A stretch of 64,000 bases of DNA from Patiria pectinifera. Taxonomy: Eukaryota; Echinodermata; Asteroidea; Valvatida; Asterinidae. This document shows positions 23,800 to 35,329 of this stretch, in pieces. A model generated the notes under the pieces. The model was not told the DNA's origin. It did not search any database and was given only the letters and a program-made list of their open reading frames with translations. Position numbers and translations under genes: made by a program. Every line of letters starts with the position of its first letter. The stretch's first letter is position 1. The stretch lies in contig CM057149.1 of assembly GCA_029964075.1 (NCBI GenBank), forward strand, positions 35,298,900-35,362,899, read 5' to 3'.

Positions 23800-25470
23800 A
23801 GAGAGGGGGCAGCAAACATTACAAGTCCCTGGATATCTCAATATTAATATTGTCGAACTACCGCGGTTTCCAGACTGAGAAAATATTACACAACTACTAG
23901 TACTTGTCAGATTTTCTGAGAAACAGTTGGGGGGGGGGAATGACATCTAAGTTGAATGTGTTTATAGCTCCATGGTTGAACTACCGTTCAGATTGAAACA
24001 AGCTACAACACATCTGCTTATCGTATTTTCTGAGAAATAGTTGAAATGATCAATGCTTTGCTAAGCAATCCTTTCCTCTAAATCAGCTTCATCAATTGGC
24101 CCTAACCACAAGGCCCTGGGGTTGAATATCTCCGAGTCTCGATTAGTGGAAGGGAGGCCTTGGGCGTGCCCGGCGGAGGGGTGGGGCAGCTAAATGGAAG
24201 GGTGGGGTGGTGGTGGTGTACAAATTTAGAACTTTGTTACTGCAGTGGTTTGGTAATAGATTGCTTGCATTTAGCAGCCATCTTTGAGGAGTTTGGTTTT
24301 ATTAACTCAAAACAATGCATGCACAATGAAATTAATCATGTATCCCTGTTGAAAAAAAGGGTTTCTGTGAAATCACTAATATTTCCTGTCGTGTCGATTC
24401 AATCAAACAAGATAATCAAAAAAGTTCCACAGAAGCAAATGGTAATTCAATCAAAAAGTATAAATACTTTTATTATTGTTGCCTATAAGACCAGGTATCA
24501 ACATCAACATCGGCAATAACATCCACACTAGCTGCTAAAGGTACTTCAGAAAAAAAGAGGAAACAAATAATTTCTCATGTGAAAACCAGGCTGATGTCAT
24601 TTTTTTTGCATATTACGTAAGGATTTTATAAAGCACCATAACCTATTTGAAAATTCCTGTTGATGTACATTATTCGTCACAGGTTAGGGAGACACCGCAC
24701 ATTAAGTAGACATTTTAATGTCTCCCTAATGTCACAACTCCTATGTAGAAGCAAAATTGTAATGTCCCAAATAGGTTAGATCGATTGCTAATGTTCATTG
24801 TTCCAAACAGTTTGTGGGGGTGGGATAAGGGTTAGGGGTCATTAAAGTTGGAAACATTTTGTGCACTATGGGAGTGTCCTCCTATTGGTACCATTCCCCG
24901 TAACTATAATAACTTTTGCCATCTTTTAAGGAATAAACCAAAAATTACGATATGTAGATTTTGGTCAACACACTTTTCAGTCGGTGAGAAATTGTAGTTT
25001 ATATGAATTAATATCTGTTTACTCTTTAGAGTTTTAATGAAATCTGAGTATTTCAACGCACTCGACTGCAAACAAAACTTTCAGAGTTATGTACATGTAA
25101 ATACAAGGCACTGAATCGCTTCAAAATTGAAAATACTTGGCATATTTATGAAGTTCAAAAGTATGTTCACATGGTAGGAGTAATTATCAACTTCTGATGA
25201 CTCTTGTGGGAAAAGATAACAATTTACACAGCTTTCCCGAAAGTCCAACTTATATCTGAGTAAAGAAAACTTTTTTTGGCAAGCATTTAACTTTACAAAT
25301 GTTTCTTAAAAAAAAGTGAAATAATTTACACGTATTCATGCATCTAATATAAAACTTAAAAAATAATCTAATTGTCTTCACCGAAACAAAATCTTGATTA
25401 CAAAATTTACTGGAGAGGTCCCTTTCTGTTTTAACAAAAGATATCTGATATTTTGGAATATCAACACGAT
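23800..25470. other. Intergenic part of duplicated unit 1
   Basis: No gene supported. Segments such as about 24050-24110, 24250-24290 and 24577 onward (GTGAAAACCAGGCTGATGTC) recur near 30810, 38665-38850, 31950, 39143 and 48107, so they are part of the tandem segmental duplication rather than independent features. Confidence 0.5.
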
Positions 25471-25637
25471 CAGTGGCGTAGCCAGGAATATTTCAGTGGG
25501 GGGCGCTGGGGGAGCTGGACCATTTCATGGGGGGGGGGGGGGCGTCATGTAGATCAATGATAATTTATTAGAAACTCAAAATCTCAATGGGGGCGACAAG
25601 GTTTCATGCCCCCCCCCCCCCTGCCACTGAACACGAT
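25463..25637. mobile_element. 159-bp hAT-type MITE with 8-bp target duplication
   Basis: The element at 25471-25629 begins CAGTGGCGTAGCCAGG and ends CCCCCTGCCACTG. Both flanks read AACACGAT (25463-25470 and 25630-25637), an exact 8-bp duplication. CAGTGGC ends and 8-bp duplications are typical of hAT elements. The interior is mainly G- and C-runs. Confidence 0.85.
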
Positions 25638-27073
25638 TGAAATAAAAGTATAAAATGGCAAGTAAAACTAAAAGCAAGATATTCAATTCAAACAATTTGA
25701 GTTGTATGTGTCGTTTTGAAATGTGGAATATGGAAGCACTAATTTATTTGCTTTCATACCGGCAATTTGAAGGAAAACTTATTATAGAATATATAGGCCT
25801 ATCACAGTTATTTCTAATTTTAACGTAATTTTCTAACAGTTAACTGCAAAATCAGTCTCCAGAACTTGTCTGAAAAAGAAAAACATTATCAAGCTTGTTC
25901 TAATAGTCTACTGTCACTACTAGTACTAATATTAACTAGTGCCTATAATACACATGCAATTAGTCTAACAACTTTTACAAAGAGTATCCTAAAATGTTAC
26001 AAGCATGCACTTTAACATGTTAACAAATGTCAACGTTTATTTTTAGAGTGGAAGATTTCCTCAATTTTAAAAGTCCCTATTCTGGCCTCTTTAAATGTCC
26101 TCCCCATTTTCATTAACATGAATACATTAAATAAAAACCCACTAGTTGGTTTTTATCTTTTCATTGAAAAGATTTTCAAAGGATTTTACAAAATGTAAAC
26201 AACAATTTCTTTAATAATAATAGTAAAACATATCCATGATTGTAAAAAAAAATTGTAACAAGACTAAATTCAAAATGAATTTTAGCTTCTTTCAAAGTTT
26301 TGCTTGGTGGAATCAAATGACATTTCTGCATGAGCACAATTACTTTAAATTGGTGAAAAACTTGTATCTTTCAACAGTAACTTTCACGGCACTCTTTCAA
26401 GGATATTTCCCAAATGTGGCAAACAAATCTGAGAGTTGTCATGACTTGTTTAAACTGTTTCAAACAAAAATCAGGTCTCTTTTAGGTGATAAAGACTGGG
26501 GTGTACCCATTCAGTCCTGAATTCACCAAAATCACATTAACAACCCTAGAGTTATTTTCAGCGAATATAGAGAAAATTTTGGTTAAAATATTACTATGTT
26601 AAAAAAAGAGATGATCCCACTTTATCAAACAATCCCTAACCCCCCAGTACTTCCTCAGGACTACCCAGTTAAATCCAACAGAGTCCAACCGGACTTTTCC
26701 TGTTCAATCCACTGTGCCCCTTTTTTTAGTTGTCTGCTGAATCCAACGGAGTCCAACTTGGCATTATAATGCAGTTCAGATGCCTGCTGAATCCAACATT
26801 TTGCATGAGGAATGTACACAAGGGGTTAACTGCTCAATCCAACAGGCTCCATCGGGTATGTGACATAGTTAGATCCTGTTGGATTTAGGGTTTAGAAGAA
26901 TATGGTCTATGCCATTCAGTTGCCTCCTTTCTGATTTAACAAGAATCCCGTTTTTCAAGATGGTATGTGTGCATTTGTTAATTAAATCATATTCAGGACA
27001 GACGCAGACAGGTGTTGGGAGTGTATGTCTCAAATAAATCACTGCACTAAAGCCTCAATATGAGGTACCAAGG
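25638..27073. other. OG2 3' flank conserved among duplicated units
   Basis: No gene. Blocks here recur in order beside OG3-OG5, for example ACAAAGAGTA-CCTAAAATGT (about 25977, compare 32794, 40501, 49341) and GCAAAA-TCTTTGATAA-type words. A degenerate minisatellite with unit GCTGAATCCAACGGAGTCCAAC lies at about 26660-26890. The long conserved non-coding flank may include 3' UTR, but no clear poly-A signal was found for OG2 (GATAAA only). Confidence 0.5.
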
Positions 27074-28705
27074 TTACTCTGAAGCCGGAGGGCCCCTTGC
27101 AATGACCCTGGCTCTTTTTCTCCTGCTTGGGCCTTCTCCATCGTCTTCCTCATCATCTTCCTCATCGTCTTCCTCATCGTCTTCTTCATCGTCTTCCTCA
27201 TCGTCTTCTTCATCATCTTCTTCATCGTTGTCCTCATCTTCTTCCTCATCAGCATCATCACCATGGCTCGAGGTAGAGCCTCCACCCACCTTACCCGTTG
27301 GCTCCTTATCAGATCTCTCAGGGATGTCAATGATGATAGTAGCCTGGAAGTAGAGCTGATCCACTTCTCCTGGCTCGGTGTAGTTTCCACAGTTCTCCGC
27401 TTCTGTTTCCTTCCTGTCTACCAGGACCTTGCCCTTGCTCCAGTCTTTGATGAACTCCATCTTCTTCCACGCTGCGTGCTGAGGTTTGGGTCCTTCATTG
27501 TTCACGTACAGCATGTCCTCTCGGCTGAAGGCATAGACGCCGCTCTCATCATATTCATCCGATATCTCGTCGTACTCATCGGACACTTTCTCGATTTCGT
27601 GCACAAGGACTGTCAGGTGGTGACAGGTCAGACCTCTGGAGGCCAGACCATCGCACAGGACCTGGTCCAAGCCCTTGAGGTTCCCCTCAGCCAGCGCCGA
27701 CATGGTGTACTTGTGCTGCAGGAATATGCCCAATTGCTCTAGATTTCTCTTCTGGGCAATTTTCAAGACATCTGCAACAATGTTGTCTAAGGCTGCATTC
27801 TGATCGGCTTTGATCTCCGGCCATGTGAAGAAGTTTTGAATTCTACAATGGCTAAAGCTGCTTTCAGACCAACTGGGTTTCTTTCGGATGATGTTATAGG
27901 TGACGGTGATGCGATGTCCTGACTTTACCGGCAGGATTTCATGCACGCAGTCAGAGAAGAAGGCAGCCCACTGAATCTTTCCCTGATCCGCAGACAGGTT
28001 GGCAAAGAGAAACTCTTCCTTGGCTCCATTGTGCTTGACAATTAGCTCTCCTCCGGTGTGTTGGCAAGGTAAGCACACAACCACCGTCCCAATCATACCA
28101 GCTGCGTCGACAGGTGTGTCAACGTGAGCACTGAAGAAGCCCCCAGTGCTGTAGACATTTAATTTGTAGCACTCTAGAGTGACATCCTCCTCATTTGCAA
28201 GAGAGCCACTCACCTCGCTCCTGATGATGCGAAGAAAATCTGGGTTGTATTCAGCCAGTTCCTGAAGAGAAGGGGCTTCCATCTTCCATCTTGCAAACCT
28301 GAACTTAGTGGCTTCGCACTCGGATGCCAGACGCACATTGGGATTGTATACAGTCTCCTGCTTCTCAAGATCTCCGTAAGGAGCTGGAGTGCAGAACTCA
28401 AGAAGCTCTTCCACAGGAAGTTGGGTGATTGGCCATCCAAACTCATTTTTCTCATCTGCATGCATCAGGAGTCTGGCGTCAGCATCGTTTTGGATCAGAT
28501 CAACCCAGCCACCACAGCAGAAGGCCCTTGGCTCAATCATTCTCTCAAGACTGTCAAGGAGGTTCAGGACATGCCGACATCGGCTCGATTTGACCTTTAT
28601 GATCTCGCCAAGAAGCACTCCATCTTTAGGGATCTTTCTCAAAGTTTCCTTGTACGTTTCAACCTTCTGGAAAGCCGCCACAGGATCAGAATCGTAATTC
28701 GTCAT
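27074..28705 (-). CDS. 2-oxoglutarate/Fe(II) dioxygenase family protein, OG2, longest acidic tail
   Basis: 543 residues, intact. N-terminal charged helix, CCGGW (63-67), CTPAPYGD (105-112), beta-helix core with Fe ligands His194-x-Asp196 and His255 and the 2OG-binding Arg265 in GHRITVTYN, then HKYT...GNLKG and GPKPQHAAWKKMEFIKDWSKG. About 480-523 is an almost pure Asp/Glu tail with seven EEDD repeats, encoded by a 12-bp GTCTTCCTCATC-type minisatellite at 27138-27252. The last 19 residues carry RRKRAR, a basic nuclear-localisation-like cluster. Compared with OG4 and OG5 it lacks the NAQVELQSAKK-type insertion in the N-terminal helix. The ATG at 28705 lies 40 bp after a splice acceptor (CAAACAG, exon from 28745). 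By family knowledge these are Fe/2OG hydroxylases or demethylases; the substrate is unknown. Confidence 0.9.
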   Translation of the reverse strand: MTNYDSDPVAAFQKVETYKETLRKIPKDGVLLGEIIKVKSSRCRHVLNLLDSLERMIEPRAFCCGGWVDLIQNDADARLLMHADEKNEFGWPITQLPVEELLEFCTPAPYGDLEKQETVYNPNVRLASECEATKFRFARWKMEAPSLQELAEYNPDFLRIIRSEVSGSLANEEDVTLECYKLNVYSTGGFFSAHVDTPVDAAGMIGTVVVCLPCQHTGGELIVKHNGAKEEFLFANLSADQGKIQWAAFFSDCVHEILPVKSGHRITVTYNIIRKKPSWSESSFSHCRIQNFFTWPEIKADQNAALDNIVADVLKIAQKRNLEQLGIFLQHKYTMSALAEGNLKGLDQVLCDGLASRGLTCHHLTVLVHEIEKVSDEYDEISDEYDESGVYAFSREDMLYVNNEGPKPQHAAWKKMEFIKDWSKGKVLVDRKETEAENCGNYTEPGEVDQLYFQATIIIDIPERSDKEPTGKVGGGSTSSHGDDADEEEDEDNDEEDDEEDDEEDDEEDDEEDDEEDDEEDDGEGPSRRKRARVIARGPPASE

Positions 28706-28745
28706 ATTACTGATGATGGGCCTCAGTACACAGGATGAGAATCAC
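28706..28745 (-). other. OG2 exon 2 5' UTR with splice acceptor
   Basis: Minus strand TTATTCAAACAG|GTGATTCTC; the same acceptor block (TTATTCAAATAG) precedes OG3 and is conserved at OG4 and OG5. It defines the coding exon start at 28745. Confidence 0.65.
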
Positions 28746-30456
28746 CTGTTTGAATAACACAAAAAGACAAAAAATTACACACTGACTTTAAAGGCAATAT
28801 ACAAAATTTGCTCACATCAAAAAATACTGCAAGTGAAACTTGCGCCACCCCCCTGGCATGTTGGCAGTTTTTATAAGTCAGTTAGTGCTGATAAGTCAGT
28901 TAGTGCTGTTAGTGTCCATGACCAAAATGGAAGATTTGTATTGTTTTAGCAATGTGCCCTTGACCTTTGACCTGTTGGCCGAAAAAAAGCAATAGGCTTC
29001 TTAAGACTACCAAGAACCCACAAACCAAATTTCAAGTTCCTGAGTATTTCTCAAGTTATCGTGCTGACAAATGTTTCTACTGTTTTAGAAATAGTGACCT
29101 TGACCTTTGACCTGTCGGCCCCAAAAGCAATAGGCTTCTGAAGGCTTCCAAGAATAACCCACAAACCAAATTTCAAGTTCCTAGGTACAGTATTTCTCAA
29201 GTTATCACATCGACAAGATTTCTATTGTCTTAGCGATAGTGACCTTGCCCTTTGACATGTCGGCCACAAATGCAAGGGCTTCTTAAGACTACCAAGAACA
29301 ACCCACAAACCAAATTTTAAGTACCCAAGTAAAATATTGCTCAAATTATTATGCTGACAAGAGTTATAACTACCTCCATGACCTAACCAAAACATAACGT
29401 ACACATACACAGACATAGAGGCAGTATGCCACGTAGACAGGCAGATTGGTCTTTTATTTGTGATTTTTGAACTGATGGTTCTTTATGCTACACTATGCAG
29501 GCTTGTCATAAAAGTGTTGTATGTTGCTGTGTTTGGCGGTGTTTCTAGCCAAAATACATTGGAGGTCGTGGACGTCAAACATCCCCTCCCCCCCCCTCGA
29601 TCCTCCCCCAAAATAAAAAAATGCGCTGCATTAGGCTAAATATTAAAAAAAAACATGTTTAGCATCTATCCTGCCTTTTTGGAAAACAGGAAGCAGGCTA
29701 ATTTTTTTCCCCTCCAAAATGGCCGCCTGACCGGGCTATTTTTCAAAATGGTCCTCCGGAAATGGCATAACAGCTTTATATGGGTTAGATGCAACAGACA
29801 AAGAGGCCAAAATTATGTCTGTTGAAAATGTATCCCCCCCCCCCCAAAAAAGGAGGCGGCCTCCAAAAAGGAAGTGGGTGGGGACGCTAAACTTGATTTT
29901 TTTTATATTTCGCCTTACCTATGTTGCATCCTGATTCCACTTAATTCATCATCTCAAAGTTATTGCAAAAATGTTGAAAAGACATGAATCTGGGACTGAT
30001 AAACATTTCTAGTTTTGTTGGGAAATACTTTGTAAATGAAATTTACTCCACATAGTCAAAGTACACAACTGCTGCAGTGGCGTTTGGAGTTACATGATTT
30101 ACATTCTTTCCCTATGCATGTTCGCCTGTACGCAACAATTGCATGGAAATCAGAAAATATGACGGGCCCGCCCATGGAACCGCCCCTGTACCATGTATAC
30201 AATTTGCGTTTATGGGAATTTATTTACTGGTCTGCACCCCCTCCAACTTGTGCAACGTATACCAGTACCACAGCCTACAACTTACAAGCCGACCGTCCGG
30301 GCGTTCGTGAACATGGATGAACAAATTCGCAACTTCTGAGCATGGCACGATCTCTGTAGTGCCTCAAATTCTACTGGCAAGACTCAGTCAGTGTCAGAAG
30401 TTTTTATGCATCTCATTCTCATTTCATAGATTTGATACCGTCAATACTTTCCTTAC
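28746..30456. other. OG2 intron 1, containing repeats
   Basis: It contains a roughly 40-bp remnant of the TTAA MITE end (about 28788-28830, inverted), a short duplication of AAGTCAGTTAGTGCTG (about 28877-28910), the DR1 tandem repeat (28925-29390), C-rich low-complexity tracts at about 29585-29610 and 29835-29850, and a partial family C repeat (about 29940-30110). No gene. Confidence 0.5.
28925..29390 (+). repeat. Tandem repeat, about 140-bp unit, carrying DR1 hexamer pairs
   Basis: Three units with matching words at about 28961, 29101 and 29246. Each has GACCTTTGACCTGT-GGCC followed by GCAATAGGCTTCTTAAGAC and CCCACAAACCAAATTTCAAG. TGACCTTTGACCT is perfect at 28961-28973 and 29101-29113 and degenerate in unit 3. 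The unit differs from that of 13482-13840 outside the hexamer pair. Confidence 0.8.
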
Positions 30457-30590
30457 CTTGATTTCAATAAGTTGAAAGTGAAGGCAAGCCTTTAAATGGA
30501 CGCTAAAAAAGTACTTACGCTGGACTGGGCCACCAGTAGCAGTACAGCGTTGATATTCTTCAAAGTGCTTCTGCTTCTTGCATGCTTGTC
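30457..30590 (-). other. Candidate non-coding exon 1 of OG2
   Basis: The donor CAAG|GTAAGG ends the exon at 30457; similarity to unit 1 runs about 130 bp (GGCCACCAGT and TTCAAAGTGCTTCT are shared). Spliced to 28745, the intron is about 1.7 kb, the shortest of the array. CACGTG at 30712-30717 lies upstream, beside CpG-rich ACGTACGTACGTG. Confidence 0.5.
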
Positions 30591-30902
30591 TTTTTATTAT
30601 AAATCTATGGCTTGTGTGCAAAAGCGCGCGCTAGGCACACGTACGTACGTGTACACTGTATTCACGGCCTCCGTACGGTACGGGTAATTGAGTTTTTGGC
30701 ATGGTGGTAGACACGTGTTGACAGAGGGCAGCAAACGTTACAAGTCGTGGATATTTGAGCTACATAATTATATACATATTCTACTTTTCAGATCTGAGAA
30801 ACAGTTGAAATAACGCTTTGCTATGCAAACGTTTCCTCTTTTTCAGCTTCATAAATTACACGAATTGGGCACTTAAATGGACGCCGAACGCGCACCCGTT
30901 AA

Positions 30903-31930
30903 ATCTGAGACAACAAAACTTTATGTACAAAAACATATCACAACGAATTTTAGCACACATACTCGGATCATTATAGGGGAAATAAATCCAGAAAGTTGCA
31001 TGAAGATACAGTCTTACAAACTGGAAACATTAATTTTCAAAGATATTTAACCCGCCAACGTGACCATGTCTAATTAGAAATTAACTTAAGATTTAAATAA
31101 AAACCAAAAGGACCATGTAAAATCAACAACCAATTCTTAAACCTAAGATTAAATACCGGGCCAAGACTATAACCAACTAAGAACTCTAAAAACCAGAAAC
31201 TTAAAAAAACTAAATCCTGAAACCAAGAAAACTGAGACTATAAAACCAAAAACCAACACAGTGTGAATTAATGGATCAAAGAATACACTTTGGCGAAAAT
31301 CAATGACTCAACAAGCAGACAAAGCAGGAAAACACTCTCCAGGTACTAGGAAAAACATATAGTAAATGTGAACTTGTCTCTTATGGTCTGTTGGCTGTAC
31401 TTAGTGAGACTTGAGGCAGATTATATAGGGGGAACTTGTGGACTGAAATAAACAAACAGGGGGATACACTACCAAGATGGAGGGGGGGACATCTAAAGTA
31501 AAACTAAAAATAGTTATTTTTTCCTGAGGGGATCTACTCCTATTAAATTCACTGCTGTACATACTCTGCACCCTGAACGTGACCAGTAGGAAGGTCACGA
31601 GTTCAAAGTTGACAAAGAACATAAAAACTGAATTGTCCTTACCCTCTGAGCTCAAGCTGTCACAGAACTATAAATCTTAAATCTCAACCTTGCACTGACC
31701 TGACCTGAACTGTGGAATTTTCTTTGAACACTGTACACCAAAAACAAACCCAACTCGTAATAAACTTGTTAACTTCTGTTTTGTACCTCACACTGTACAT
31801 TTAGTGTCTTATTCTTCAAACAATACTTATTCGACACAAAGTGCACCGCTATCATGTACTAAACTGTTCAACTAAATCTTGGCACGCTATCCTGTACTAA
31901 ACTCTTCAACTAAATATTGGCCCTGCCACA
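30903..31930 (-). mobile_element. LTR-like dispersed repeat, copy 1
   Basis: On the minus strand the repeat begins TGTGGCAGGGCCAA; copy 2 near 43972 begins TGTGGCTGGGCAAA. The copies share blocks ACCAACACAGTG, AATGGATC, GAAAATCAATGACTC, GGGGGATACAC and a CTACTCCTAT block. The TG start and an A/T-rich distal end fit a solo LTR, but no target duplication or internal retroelement genes are visible, so the LTR label is tentative. Confidence 0.4.
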
Positions 31931-31934
31931 TAAA

Positions 31935-33513
31935 CAAATTAATTTCCAATGTAAAAACCAGGCTAATGTCTTCAGAAATATATATATATAATGCATATTA
32001 CATGTACATGTACTGTGGATTTTATTTCACTGTATGTAAATAGAAGGCAATGAATCGCTTCAAAATAGAAAATATTTTACAATTTTAATGAAATGCAAAA
32101 GTATGTTCACATGGACGGAGTATTATCACTTTCTGATGACTCTCATAGGAAAAGATAACAATTTACTCTGCTTACCCAAAAGTCCAACTTATATCCGAGT
32201 AAAAAAAACCTTTTTTTGGCAAGCATTCCTTTTTTTGGTAAGCATTTAACTTACATACTTTTCATATAAAAAAGATACATATTTTTACATGTATTCATGC
32301 ATCTAGTAAGATAAAACTTACAATTATTCTTGTCTTCATGAAGTTTTTTCTCCAATAAACCCAACCCACAATAATCTTACAATAACTGAAACACACTCTT
32401 GATTAAAGTAGTTTACTGAAAAGGCCGTTTTCTATTTTAACAAAAGGAATCTGATATTTCTGAAAAATCAACACGACTGAAATAAAAGACTAAATGGCAA
32501 GTAAAAGCAGGAAACGCAATACAAACAATTTGAGATGCTTGTGTCTTAAGTTCGTTTCTAAATATGTAATATGGAAACACCACTCTAAATTTCTTTGAGC
32601 TAACAATATAAAACACATCACAGTTATTTCCAATCTTAACATAACTTCATAAGAGTCAACGGTGAAATCAGTCTCCAAAATCCTCAGAAAAAGTTGGGGA
32701 AAAATTATTTTTAAAAACTATTTATGATTAAGATTTTTCTCATATTGTATCACTACTACTACCTAATACACATGCAATCAGTCTAACAACCTTTACAAAG
32801 AGTAACCTAAAATGTACCAGGCATGCATTTAACATATTTGTAACAGACATGCATTTAACATATCAAGTGCAGAAAAGACAAACGTTTGTTTTACCTGTTA
32901 GTTAACAGTGTAACAAGTTGAAATTCTTTGTGGAAGATTTCCTAAATCTTAAAAGTCCCTATTGTGTGGCCCTCTTTGAAAGTCTTCCCCATTTTTATTG
33001 ACACCGATAATTACACCACTAAAAAAACAAAAACTTGTTTGCTATAAAAATACATTTTGAAAGGAATAAACAAAATGAAAACAGGTTCTTTGATGAAAAT
33101 AATAGTAAAAATTGTACGCATCTATGATGGTCAAAAAATTGTAACAAAATTTATTTCAAATTTCCAGTTTTGAACTTTCACTTTGTGAAATCAAATGACC
33201 CTTCTGTATTAAAACAAATACTTGGGTAAATTGATCAAAAGCTCTTATCTCTCGACTGTAACTTTCATGGAACTCTTTCGAGGATCTTTCCTAAATCTGG
33301 CAAAAGTACAATAAAGTCTGTAATGACTCACTAATACTGTTTCAACAAAACTCAGGTCTCTCTTAAGTGACAAAGTCCAGGATCTACAAATTCAGTCCTG
33401 CATTCATCAAAACTGCATTGCAAAACATGAGAGTGGTTTTCGGTGAAATGAGGATAGTTTTAATAAGATATTACTAACTTCCCTATGTACAAAAAGAAAA
33501 GTTGGCCGAAAAA
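31935..33513. other. OG3 3' flank conserved among duplicated units
   Basis: Non-coding. Collinear with 24577-27050, 39143-41350 and 48107-50190. It carries a local duplication of TTTTTTTGG-AAGCATT (about 32212-32248). No gene supported. Confidence 0.55.
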
Positions 33514-35131
33514 CTAAATTATCCTGGCTCTTTTTCTCCCTCTTGAGCTCTCTCTATCGTCTTCCACATCATCTTCTACATCGTCTTCCTCATCATCTTC
33601 CTCATCATCTTGCTCATCTTCTGCCTCATCAGCATCATTACTATGGCCGGAGGTAGCAGAGCAGCCACCCTTTTTTTCCATTGGCTCCTCATTAGATCTT
33701 GCAGGGATGTCAATGACAATGGTAGACTGGAAATAGAGCTGATCCACTACTCCTGGCTCGGTGTACCAACAGTTGTATTTCTCCGCTTCTGTTTCCCTCC
33801 TGTCTACCACGACCTTGCCCTTGCTCCAGTCTTTGATGAACTCCATGGCCTTCCACGCAGCATGCCGAGGTTTGGGTCCTTCATTGTTGACGTACAACAT
33901 GTCCTCTCGGCTGAAGGCATAGACCATGCCCTCGTCATCTTCATCCCCGCATATCTGGTCATACTCAAGCACTTTCTCATGTTCATGGACGAGAACTGTC
34001 AGGCGGTGACAGGTCAGACCTCTGGAGGCCAGACCATCGCACAGGACCTGGTCCAAGCCCTTGAGGTTCCCTGCAGCCAGCGCTGACATGGTGTACTTGT
34101 GCCGCAGGAAAATACCCAATTGCTTCAGATTTTTCTTCTGAGCAATTTCGAGGACATCCGAGACGATGTTTTCCAAGATTGTATTTTGATCAGCTTTGAT
34201 CTTCTTGCCTGTGAAGAACTTTCGATTTGTATAGTGTCCAAACCCACTTTCAGACCAACTGGATTTCTTTCGGATGATGTTATAGGTGATAGTGATGAGA
34301 TGTCCTGACTTTACCGGCAGGATTTCATGCACGCAGTCGGAGAGGAAGGCAGCCCACTGAATCTTTCCCGGATCAGCAGACAGTTTGGCAAAGAGAAACT
34401 CTTCCTTGGCTCCTCTGTGTTTGACAATTAGCTCTCCTCCGGTGTGTGGGCAAGGTAAGCACACAACCACCGTTCCGATCATCTGAGCTGCATCAACAGG
34501 CGTGTCGACGTGAGCACTGAAGAAGCCCCCAGTGCTATAGACATTCAACTTGTAGCACTCTAGAGTGACATCCTCTTCATTTGCCAGAGTGCTGCTCATG
34601 CACCTTGCTTCTGATGATGCGAAGAAAATCTGGGATGTAGTCGACCAGAACCTGTGGAAGAGGGATTCCTGTCTTCTTCCTTTTTCCTGGCTGGGGATTA
34701 GGATCAGATTTCCTGGCAAACTTGAACTTACTGGCTTCGCACTCGGATGCCAGAAGCACATTGGAATTGTACACAGTCTCCTGCTTGTCAAGATCTCCGT
34801 AAGAAGCTGGAGTGCAAAACTCAAGAAGCTCTTCCACAGGAAGTTTGGTGATCGGCCATCCGAACTCATTTTTTTTATCTGCATGCATCAAAAGTCTGGC
34901 CTTTTGCTCCAGCTCCACCCAGCCACCACAGCAGAAGGCCCTCGGCTCCGTCATTCTCTCAAGACTGTCCACAAGGCGCAGAACATTTTGGCAGTTGGTC
35001 AAGTTGGTTTTTATGATCTTGCCGAGAAGCACTCCATTATCAGGAATCTTTCTCAAGGTTTTTTGGTACATCTTGTACTTCTTCTTTGCTTGCTGGAAAT
35101 CCGCCACAGCATCAGAATGGTAATTCGCCAT
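33514..35131 (-). pseudogene. 2-oxoglutarate/Fe(II) dioxygenase paralogue OG3, frameshifted, catalytic Arg lost
   Basis: The ATG at 35131 opens a frame that follows the family to about residue 178 and then stops at 34577, before any catalytic residue. The remainder, including AHVDTPVDAA and DCVHEILP, continues in another frame down to 33514. Alignment with OG4 at this point shows four extra bases (34598-34601 on the plus strand) inside IIR-KV-STLANE. Independently, the 2OG-binding Arg is replaced by Leu: the codon at 34297-34299 reads CTC, in GHLITITYN, where OG1, OG2, OG4 and OG5 have Arg. Four residues are also missing after the CCGGWVELEQ segment, and the C-terminus stops right after RKRARII. 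The acidic tail has EEDD and VEDD repeats. The two lesions argue against a sequencing error alone. Confidence 0.85.
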
Positions 35132-35168
35132 ATTGGTGATTGCCCTCAGTACGCAGGATGAGAATCAC
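35132..35168 (-). other. OG3 exon 2 5' UTR with splice acceptor
   Basis: Minus strand TTATTCAAATAG|GTGATTCTC sets the exon start at 35168, as in OG4 and OG5. The splice signals survive although the reading frame is broken. Confidence 0.6.
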
Positions 35169-35239
35169 CTATTTGAATAACACCAAAAAAGACAAACAGT
35201 ATGTAACAAACTATACATTTTTTTTAAAAGTTTAACAAT

Positions 35240-35315
35240 ACTGGAGCAGACATTGAACCTGCAACCTCCAGATTGCCATTCAAGTACTCTACTAACTGAA
35301 CTCTACCCTGTCAGC
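35240..35315 (-). repeat. tRNA-derived SINE remnant
   Basis: On the minus strand a polymerase III A-box-like AGAGTTCAGTTAGTAGAG is followed about 25 bases later by a B-box-like GGTTGCAGGTTCAATGTC. The stems do not pair well, so it is a SINE head or tRNA relic rather than a working tRNA gene. The same relic is present in OG4 (43101-43150, internally deleted) and OG5 (51915-51951, truncated), so it predates the duplication of these units. Confidence 0.6.
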
Positions 35316-35329
35316 AGTTCTCCGTTTTG

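Noticed and set aside
24684..24735. Small hairpin TTAGGGAGACA...TGTCTCCCTAA with nearby GTCACA on both sides, as another mini-transposon
   Set aside because: The GTCACA repeats are not at equivalent distances from the arms and there is no shared terminus with the TAGCT family.
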